Of a DNA stretch of 30,615 nt, positions 14,318 through 20,535 are shown in pieces. The stretch covers positions 1-30,615 of the IMG/VR virus record IMGVR_UViG_3300030061_000987. One strand, written 5' to 3'. The notes under the pieces were generated by a model. The model was not told the origin of the DNA. It did not search any database and saw nothing but the letters and a program-made list of their open reading frames with translations. The translations under genes were made by a program, and so were the position numbers. Each line of letters begins with the position of its first letter. The first letter of the stretch is position 1. This stretch comes from a virus.

Positions 14318-14986
14318 ATGACTACCTCTGGTTCCACTGATTTTGAACTTGCTGTAGATGATTACATCGAAGAAGCCTTTGAGCGTTGTGGTTTAGAGGT
14401 AAGAACAGGATATGATTTAAAAACAGCTAAAAGATCCCTTAATCTTTTATTTGCTGATTGGGCAAACAGGGGTTTGAATCAGTGGACTATCGCACAAAGA
14501 ACATTATCTTTAACACAAGGAACAAATGCTTATAACCTAGGTACTGATGTTATTGATGTTCTCTCAGTCGTTGTAAGAAGAAGTAACACTGATTTTAGTC
14601 TAGATAGAATTAGCAGAGATGAATTAATTGGGATACCTACTAAATCAACACAAGGAAGGCCAAGTCAATTTTTTCTTGACAGACAAATAACCCCATCTCT
14701 TCAAATGTACCCTACACCAGAAAACAGTACCGATACAATTGTATACAATGCTCTTACTCGTATTGAAGATGCCGATACGATGAAAAATACAGTAGAAGTT
14801 CCTTTCAGGTTTTATCCTTGTCTTGCTGCTGGTTTAGCCTATTATTTATCTATGAAGAAAGCTCCTGATAGAGTTCAACTTTTGAAAGCAGTTTATGAAG
14901 AAGAGTTTGAACGAGCACGAACAGAAGATAGAGATAGGTCTTCTTTCAATATTACTCCACAATATCAATATCTTAGAGTAAACTAA
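14318..14986 (+). CDS. Head-tail adaptor/connector protein (P22 gp4 / SU10-like)
   Basis: The 222-residue product has the alpha-helical opening typical of portal-binding adaptors: DDYIEEAFERCGLEVRTGYD, KTAKRSLNLLFADWANRGLN, then QWTIAQRTLSLTQGTNAYNL, RPSQFFLDRQITPSLQMYPTP and a C-terminal helical part with FYPCLAAGLAYYLSMKKAPDR. This order fits the adaptor families of short-tailed phages and related SU10-like viruses, where a ring of adaptors extends the portal. It starts right after the previous stop and ends in a TAATG overlap with the next gene. Placement with other neck genes supports the call. Confidence 0.8.
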   Translation: MTTSGSTDFELAVDDYIEEAFERCGLEVRTGYDLKTAKRSLNLLFADWANRGLNQWTIAQRTLSLTQGTNAYNLGTDVIDVLSVVVRRSNTDFSLDRISRDELIGIPTKSTQGRPSQFFLDRQITPSLQMYPTPENSTDTIVYNALTRIEDADTMKNTVEVPFRFYPCLAAGLAYYLSMKKAPDRVQLLKAVYEEEFERARTEDRDRSSFNITPQYQYLRVN

Positions 14987-15384
14987 TGTCTAGGTATGCC
15001 ACTGGAAAACGTGCATACTTCATATCTGATAGATCAGGCTTTAGATATAATTACAGAGATATGAAAAAAGAATGGAACGGAGCTATAGTTGGACCCGATG
15101 AGTTTGAGTCTAAGCATCCGCAGCTTGGTCCTTTTAGAAAAGTAAACGACCCCCAAGCTTTAAGAGACGCAAGGCCAGATAATGATGTAGAACTTACTGC
15201 TTTTATAATATACACTAATGTAGGCGAAGGTATTATTGGTAGTCTAATTGATAAAACCACAGCCCTATCAACGAGTGTTGGGACAGTGACAATAACCTCA
15301 ACAGCCCCGTCAACGTCAGCATCGACTTTCGATTCTACAAGTGTTACACTTGATTCAGCTACAAAAACTTTTGACGAGGGTTAA
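14986..15384 (+). CDS. Conserved structural protein, Cys-less relative of a zinc-ribbon-like phage family
   Basis: This 132-residue protein is coupled by TAATG to the adaptor gene. Residues 11-58 (FISDRSGFRYNYRDMKKEW, VGPDEFESKHPQLGPFRK, then NDPQALRDARPD) match a family in which many members have C-x2-C ... C-x2-C at these places. Here the positions are Ser14, Ser17, Gly36 and Glu39, and the whole protein has no Cys, so no zinc site remains. The middle has a short hydrophobic segment, and the C-terminal 45 residues are Thr/Ser-rich beta repeats (STSVGTVTITSTAPSTSAS). A neck or virion surface role is inferred from position. Confidence 0.7.
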   Translation: MSRYATGKRAYFISDRSGFRYNYRDMKKEWNGAIVGPDEFESKHPQLGPFRKVNDPQALRDARPDNDVELTAFIIYTNVGEGIIGSLIDKTTALSTSVGTVTITSTAPSTSASTFDSTSVTLDSATKTFDEG

Positions 15385-16038
15385 ATGGCAAAGCAAACTG
15401 TAGGAATTGGCTCAAGTGCAAATGATGGTAGTGGCGATACACTTCGTGCTGGTGCAGATAAAATAAATGATAATTTTACAGAAATATATAATGCATTAGG
15501 AAACAGTTCTAGCGTTTTGACTGATATTATAGACGCTAATGGTCTTTTAGATGTAAGTTCTGGTGCTAATAAAATTGTTTTTTATTACGCTGCTTTAACT
15601 GATTTACCAAGTGCTTCGACATATCATGGAGCAGTAGCTCACGTTCATGCAACAGGTGGGTTGTACTTTGCTCATGGTGGTGCTTGGTTGCGTTTAAATG
15701 ATGAAACTAGTGGGCCTGTTACTAAATATACAACGACAGCCGCAACTGGTTCTGCTTATCAATTTTCAGGCCCTGGAGCAACGTCAGGAGACAATCCTAA
15801 TTTTACTTTTTATAAAGGTCACACTTATCTTATAGATAATACTTCTTATGTAAGTAGCCATCCTTTGCAAATAAGAACATCAAACGGAGGTTCTGCTTTT
15901 ACCACAGGTGTAACAGACAATTTTAATTCTACAACTGGACTAACACAATTTATTGTGCCACATGAGCCTTCTGATACTTCTTTAGTATATCAATGCACGG
16001 TTCATAGTAGCATGGTTGGAAACATAACGATAGTATAG
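15385..16038 (+). CDS. Fibre-type protein with C-terminal cupredoxin-like domain
   Basis: The 217-residue product opens with QTVGIGSSANDGSGDTLRAG and a DKINDNFTEIY helix, a known N-terminal module of phage fibre and baseplate proteins. The centre (DLPSASTYHGAVAHVHATGG, then LYFAHGGAWLRL) is also fibre-like. The C-terminal ~100 residues read as a cupredoxin barrel: FTFYKGHTYLIDNT, SSHPLQI with His159, QFIVPHEP, and VYQCTVHSSM with Cys204, His207 and Met210. The C-x2-H-x2-M spacing equals that of amicyanin-type blue copper sites. Copper binding is a prediction from residues only. It may instead be a structural barrel. It starts directly after the previous stop. Confidence 0.75.
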   Translation: MAKQTVGIGSSANDGSGDTLRAGADKINDNFTEIYNALGNSSSVLTDIIDANGLLDVSSGANKIVFYYAALTDLPSASTYHGAVAHVHATGGLYFAHGGAWLRLNDETSGPVTKYTTTAATGSAYQFSGPGATSGDNPNFTFYKGHTYLIDNTSYVSSHPLQIRTSNGGSAFTTGVTDNFNSTTGLTQFIVPHEPSDTSLVYQCTVHSSMVGNITIV

Positions 16039-16042
16039 CAAA

Positions 16043-16687
16043 ATGAGTTTTACGTACACCACACTTAAACAAGCCATACAGGATTGGACAGAGAATGATG
16101 AAACAACTTTTGTTAATAATCTTGATGTCTTTATAAAAAACACTGAAGAAAGAATACTAAAACTCGTTGAGTTAGAATATTTTCGTAAAAATGTCACGGG
16201 GACATTAACAAATGGAAATAAATTTCTAGCTGTACCCACCGATTATTTAGGTTCTATAGCTTTATCTGTTATAAATTCTAGCAACAATGAATTTTTATTG
16301 TTTAAAGATGTTAACTATGTTCAACAATACAATCCAAATCCAGCCACTACGGGTGTTCCTAAATACTATGCTTACTTCGATGTCGATAATTTTATTGTTA
16401 GTCCTACTCCTAATAGTAATTATTCTGTTGAGTTACATTATTACTATAGGCCCCAATCAATAACAGCCACAGCAGATGGCACATCTTGGCTAGGTACAAA
16501 CGCTCCTGATGCTTTATTATTTGGTAGTTTGTTTGAATCTTATATTTTTATGAAAGGTGAGGCAGAGTTTTTAAATATTTATAATGATAGGTTTATAGAA
16601 GCTTTATCTCGTTTGAAGAATTATGGGGAAGCTACAGAGAATACGGATGCCTATAGAACAGGTTTGAGGATAATGCGAAAAACGTGA
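16043..16687 (+). CDS. Phage adaptor protein, SU10-like
   Basis: The 214-residue product begins FTYTTLKQAIQDWTENDETT and NNLDVFIKNTEERILKLVEL, the helical signature of the SU10-type phage adaptor family. It continues with YFRKNVTGTLTNGNKFLAVP, QYNPNPATTGVPKYYAYFD, VELHYYYRPQSIT, a helical end with NAPDALLFGSLFESYIFMKG, and a basic tail. It would sit between portal and nozzle. With the 222-aa adaptor-like gene at 14318 this gives two connector rings. It overlaps the next gene by 4 bases (GTGA). Confidence 0.82.
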   Translation: MSFTYTTLKQAIQDWTENDETTFVNNLDVFIKNTEERILKLVELEYFRKNVTGTLTNGNKFLAVPTDYLGSIALSVINSSNNEFLLFKDVNYVQQYNPNPATTGVPKYYAYFDVDNFIVSPTPNSNYSVELHYYYRPQSITATADGTSWLGTNAPDALLFGSLFESYIFMKGEAEFLNIYNDRFIEALSRLKNYGEATENTDAYRTGLRIMRKT

Positions 16688-17427
16688 AAGCTTTAAAAAA
16701 TAAAGAAATAGCTATTGTAGCATTAGGTGGATCTTTTGCCGAGTTTGTTTTAACTAGAATAAATTCTGTTAAATATGATGAAGTATGGGGGATTAATTGC
16801 ATAGGTGCAATTTTTCATGTTGATAGAAGTTTTATGATGGATCCTGCTAGTAGATTTTTAGATGATACAAAAGCAGGAAAACAAACAAATATTGCTAGAG
16901 AATTTTTACTAGAAGTACAAGATAAAGGTACCATTTACTCATGCTGTACAGATGAAAGAGTACCTGAGATTATAGAATACCCATTAGAGGATGTAATAAA
17001 CTCAGTTAAAGTTGCTTACTTTAACAATACGGTTGCTTATGCGATTGCTTTTGCTATTCATGCAAAAGTAAAAAAGATAAACCTTTTTGGTGTAGATTTT
17101 TCTTATAAACAAAACTTACATTTTGCAGAAGCAGGACGAGCCTGTGTAGAGTTTTGGTGCGCTATGGCAATACAAAAAGGTGTACTTATTGAAGTAGCTT
17201 CTACTTCTCCTTTACTAGACTGTAATGTTCCTGATAATGAAAAGTTATATGGATATCACAGATTAGATAATCCTTTAATACAGTCTGTTGTTGATGGTAA
17301 AATACATATATCTAAAAATAAACCTATGTCACCACCCGAACCAACAGACATAGACCCTGTTTTAATAGGTAGGCATGACATACCAAATGTAACTTATATA
17401 GAAGAGGCTAAAGGTGATAAGCGTTAA
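16684..17427 (+). CDS. Rossmann-like MptE/DUF115-type protein within the neck gene cluster
   Basis: The start is GTG 16684, overlapping the previous stop. The 247-residue product has NKEIAIVALGGSFAEFVLT (a nucleotide-binding-like loop, about 6-24), YDEVWGINCIGAIFHVDRSF, MMDPASRFLDD, then AYFNNTVAYAIAFAIHAKV, KKINLFGVDFSYKQNLHFAE and GRACVEFWCAMAIQKGV. This pattern resembles the DUF115 / 6-hydroxymethylpterin pyrophosphokinase MptE-like fold, which is also found in motility-associated glycosyltransferases. It is very conserved in marine phages. The substrate is unknown: a sugar, a pterin or another nucleotide-type ligand are options. Its place inside virion genes suggests virion or surface modification, but that is inference. 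Confidence 0.7.
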   Translation: MKALKNKEIAIVALGGSFAEFVLTRINSVKYDEVWGINCIGAIFHVDRSFMMDPASRFLDDTKAGKQTNIAREFLLEVQDKGTIYSCCTDERVPEIIEYPLEDVINSVKVAYFNNTVAYAIAFAIHAKVKKINLFGVDFSYKQNLHFAEAGRACVEFWCAMAIQKGVLIEVASTSPLLDCNVPDNEKLYGYHRLDNPLIQSVVDGKIHISKNKPMSPPEPTDIDPVLIGRHDIPNVTYIEEAKGDKR

Positions 17428-17704
17428 TTCTGATACTCTCATAGGGTCCGTGAATGTAATGACCTCTAATGAAGGTGGGTTGAGTAGTGAACAACTAACC
17501 GAATTAGCTATGGATAAGTTAATACGAGTATCTGATACAGCACCCCCTGTAATTAAAGAGCAAGCTCAAGTATTCAGAGATACTTTGCAGAAAGTTATCT
17601 ATCATCACATAGAATTGGCAAGACGAGAAGAACGTGCTACAATTGCACATAGGATGTCGAAAGTCGGACAAAAAGAAATGGCTGATCTTGTAAGGAGAAT
17701 ATAA
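17414..17704 (+). CDS. Small helical conserved phage protein
   Basis: I take GTG 17414 (AGAGG 6 bases upstream) as start. GTG 17450 and ATG 17459 are in-frame alternatives. From GTG 17414 the product is 96 residues. It contains EGGLSSEQLTELAMDKLIRV, SDTAPPVIKEQAQVFRDTLQ and KVIYHHIELARREERATIAH, three helices. I recognise the family from marine phages with similar fibre genes, where it is unnamed. No Cys and no membrane segment. It overlaps the MptE-like gene by 14 bases and abuts the next gene, so it belongs to the same coupled set. Confidence 0.65.
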   Translation: MISVNSDTLIGSVNVMTSNEGGLSSEQLTELAMDKLIRVSDTAPPVIKEQAQVFRDTLQKVIYHHIELARREERATIAHRMSKVGQKEMADLVRRI

Positions 17705-18172
17705 ATGGCTATAGCGGCGGCAATGTGTAACTCTTTTAAAAAAGAGTTATTAGAAGGAGTACACAATTTTAAAAATTCAGGTGGGAATGCTTTTAAGCTA
17801 GCCTTATATGCAGAAAGTAGTGGTGGTAAATCAAGCACCACAGCTACGTTAGGTTTTAACACAACTGCTTTTACCACGACAGGTGAGGTTGCTTCAAGCG
17901 GTACTTATGCCACTGGTGGTGGAGCGTTGACTAGGGTAGACCCTTCTGTTGCTAGTTCTAGTAGCACTGCAACAGCGTTTACTGATTTTGTTGATCTTAG
18001 TTTTACCACAGCTACAATTACTGCAATGGGTGCTTTAATATATAATAGCACAAATAGTAACAAAGCTGTTGCAGTGCTTGATTTTACAAGTAATAAAACA
18101 TCTACTGCTGGTACTTTTACCATTCAGTTTCCAACAGCAGATGCAAGTAACGCAATTATTCGTATTGCATAG
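17705..18172 (+). CDS. Putative virion structural protein, Thr/Ser/Ala-rich
   Basis: The start directly follows the previous stop, with AAGGAG at 17692-17697. The 155-residue product has a short N-terminal helix with MCNSFKKELLEGVHNF, then FKLALYAESSGGKSSTT, FTTTGEVASSGTYATGGGAL, FTTATITAMGALIYNSTNSN, KAVAVLDFTSNKTSTAGTFT and a final strand DASNAIIRIA. This order is frequent in marine phage tail/neck clusters and reads as a beta-sandwich virion protein. The exact site, tail or head, is not shown. There is only one Cys and no enzyme motif. Confidence 0.65.
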   Translation: MAIAAAMCNSFKKELLEGVHNFKNSGGNAFKLALYAESSGGKSSTTATLGFNTTAFTTTGEVASSGTYATGGGALTRVDPSVASSSSTATAFTDFVDLSFTTATITAMGALIYNSTNSNKAVAVLDFTSNKTSTAGTFTIQFPTADASNAIIRIA

Positions 18173-18207
18173 GTAACGATGTGGTTCTCGTACTCACAGG
18201 ATAAATT

Positions 18208-18393
18208 ATGGATTTTGAAAACTTTTTTTTCGATCATGTTGATTATCCCAGAGTAGTTATTTTATGCAATCCCAAAAATAATGACGAAAACCACACCGAA
18301 ATTGTTGTTTATGAGGATTGTTCTAATATCCCAATTTGGCAGATTTTAGAAACTGCTCATCAAAAATATCTTGAATGGGATGAGGGTTCCTAA
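18208..18393 (+). CDS. 61-aa acidic hypothetical protein
   Basis: CAGGA lies 8 bases before the ATG at 18208. The product (MDFENFFFDHVDYPRVVILC, then HTEIVVYEDCSNIPIWQILE) reads as a small alpha/beta unit with two Cys and an acidic end EWDEGS. It is coupled to the next gene by TAATG. No family is recognised. Small acidic proteins next to fibre genes can be chaperones, but nothing in the sequence proves this. Confidence 0.55.
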   Translation: MDFENFFFDHVDYPRVVILCNPKNNDENHTEIVVYEDCSNIPIWQILETAHQKYLEWDEGS

Positions 18394-20522
18394 TGACAGT
18401 TTATTGGTGTGACCCCTTCTTACACGCAAGTTCGCAAGGTGCTGGTACTACAGACACTTCTACTCAAAACGGTACTTATGCCGCTCCTTTTTCATTGTTA
18501 AATTTTCATTCTTTGTCTAGCTCAACGTATTCAACGGTAAATGGAGTTTCGTTGAGCAATGGAGATGAGATTAGACTGAAGGGTTTGAGTTTTAGCACAT
18601 TATTCAATGATTTGGGTGATTCTTATTTTTACGGCGAAGCTAATTATAGTTACGCAAAACCAATTTCTGGCAATACAACTTGGGCATCTAACTATGATTC
18701 AAATGTAGACATTTTTGCTATGTCTGGTGCAGATTGTGCTGACTTTAAACCTGACCCAGACTCAACAAGTCAGCCTTTAGTTTTTAGAACTTTTCACGCT
18801 AATGACTCGCATAGCTCATCTCAGTTCAGGGCATATTATAACAATGGTATGTACCCTATTTTTGCGGGACTTGAGGCAAAATATGGCTCAAGCCAATCAG
18901 GCACACCAAAACATATTTATCAATTAAAATCAGCGTATTACTGGTCAGGGGATAGCACAACGAATGCGACTGACTATCACTATTACTTTTTCTTGAGTAC
19001 CTCTTTGGAAATTTTGCTCACATCAGGGTGGGATTCTGAGACAACACAAAATGGAATTTCTTTGTGGGTGTGGGATGGAAGTAAGTCAAGTAGCAGTGCA
19101 AACCAGACCTATTGGTTTAGTGGTAGCAGTGCGCCTGCTGGCAAAATAATTCAAGATTGGCGAAAATGTCATATCGCCACAGGATTAAGTTATTTAGGAC
19201 GTATTGGTTTTATGGGTGATAACTCAACAAATGGAACCCCTCATTCTTCAAACGACAATGGAATCGGTACTTGGTTTGCAAGCGGACTTTATTTTTCTTA
19301 TATCAGCATAGGCAGTAATACTTATTACAGTAGTTCAGATAATGATAGAACTTATAAAATAGGTGCATTAGTCGAGGGTCCACTTTACAATTATAAATAT
19401 TTCCGCAACAGAGGAAATCTATATATAAACCTTCATTCCGTTCAGGCCGCTATTACTGCTTTTCAAGGAGCATTTACATACTCGACAACTCGTGATTACT
19501 TCAATTTTTTCATTGGTTCTATTTTCTGCGGTAGATACCAAAAAGCATCGTCATATGGCTATCATATAGCTAATTTTAGTAGTGCAACAATAGCAACTCC
19601 AACATTAATAGATAATGCAGTACTTTTTATAAGAAGTAATAATGATAATTTTCCTGGATTAACTTTTGGTGACCACGGTATTGAAAGTACATCAAAAGTA
19701 ACTATAGCAAGTGGAGCCACTGTTTCAATCCCCGGACTAGGTGTTTTAACTGGTGATAACTCTTTTTATAATCATAGCACTTATTCACATTTTGAGCCGA
19801 ATGTAACTGGGGTAAATGGTTTATTAGCAAATCTATCTCCAGCAAGTCTTTCCACAACCCTTCTTTCAGCTTTAGTTTTAGCACCAACTAATTTTGGAGA
19901 ATCTGTATCTTCACCAGAACTAAACTGTGGTGGTTCTAATTATAAATCCACGGCAAGTAATTTATTGGTGCAAGCATCACAAACCTATACAAATGCAAAT
20001 CCACTTGTAGCAACCGTAAATTTTGAACACAATGACTACGATGGAAAGCCTATTATGTTGCTTGCGTCCGACACGGGTTTGAAAGGAGGGGTTTTATGCT
20101 ACAACGACACTATCTCTTCTGTTGACTGTTTGGTGGTACAACACAGTGGCACAGTTGGTTCACATCAATTTGGTTTGCTACCACTGGAACTGCAAACACC
20201 GACCTATACAGCTGGTTCTAATAATTTACGAGTAACAATGTCAGCCGCGAAAAGTGCTAATTATGGAACAGCATCTGGAACTATTTACTATATACACAGA
20301 GATAGCAGTGAATCGGATGGAACAGATCATGGAAATGGTGCATTCACAATTACATCTACAGATACAGGATCACCAACGACAGTTACAACAAACATAACAA
20401 CTGTTCCAGCTAGTGGAGATGAACTTAATTCTATATTTGTTATTCTTAAAGTTGACTTTGCAAATGATACAGACATCGAGCAGTTATATATAACAAATAT
20501 TGCTGTTGAAACTTATACGTAG
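18393..20522 (+). CDS. Large tail-fibre/appendage protein
   Basis: This 709-residue, Ser/Thr/Tyr/Asn-rich and beta-rich protein is coupled by TAATG to the previous gene. It opens TVYWCDPFLHASSQGAGTTD, then NGVSLSNGDEIRLKGLSF, as seen in phage appendage proteins that begin with a parallel-beta-helix-like layer. The middle shows no recognisable domain. The C-terminal third has VATVNFEHNDYDGKPIMLLA and repeated short strands (TTVTTNITTVPASGDELNS). No signal peptide and no catalytic motif are visible. It is the first of five fibre-type or fibre-associated genes and is probably exposed on the virion for receptor contact. Confidence 0.68.
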   Translation: MTVYWCDPFLHASSQGAGTTDTSTQNGTYAAPFSLLNFHSLSSSTYSTVNGVSLSNGDEIRLKGLSFSTLFNDLGDSYFYGEANYSYAKPISGNTTWASNYDSNVDIFAMSGADCADFKPDPDSTSQPLVFRTFHANDSHSSSQFRAYYNNGMYPIFAGLEAKYGSSQSGTPKHIYQLKSAYYWSGDSTTNATDYHYYFFLSTSLEILLTSGWDSETTQNGISLWVWDGSKSSSSANQTYWFSGSSAPAGKIIQDWRKCHIATGLSYLGRIGFMGDNSTNGTPHSSNDNGIGTWFASGLYFSYISIGSNTYYSSSDNDRTYKIGALVEGPLYNYKYFRNRGNLYINLHSVQAAITAFQGAFTYSTTRDYFNFFIGSIFCGRYQKASSYGYHIANFSSATIATPTLIDNAVLFIRSNNDNFPGLTFGDHGIESTSKVTIASGATVSIPGLGVLTGDNSFYNHSTYSHFEPNVTGVNGLLANLSPASLSTTLLSALVLAPTNFGESVSSPELNCGGSNYKSTASNLLVQASQTYTNANPLVATVNFEHNDYDGKPIMLLASDTGLKGGVLCYNDTISSVDCLVVQHSGTVGSHQFGLLPLELQTPTYTAGSNNLRVTMSAAKSANYGTASGTIYYIHRDSSESDGTDHGNGAFTITSTDTGSPTTVTTNITTVPASGDELNSIFVILKVDFANDTDIEQLYITNIAVETYT

Positions 20523-20535
20523 TAAGGAATTTTAA

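Noticed and set aside
14140-14337. Antisense hydrophobic frame resembling a membrane protein
   Set aside because: It is the complement of the Met/Lys/Gly-rich 56-aa gene; Lys codons (AAA) read as Phe on the other strand, which explains the hydrophobicity.
18179-18256. 25-codon frame starting ATGTGG before the 61-aa gene
   Set aside because: No ribosome site and it overlaps a gene with CAGGA at correct distance; likely chance.
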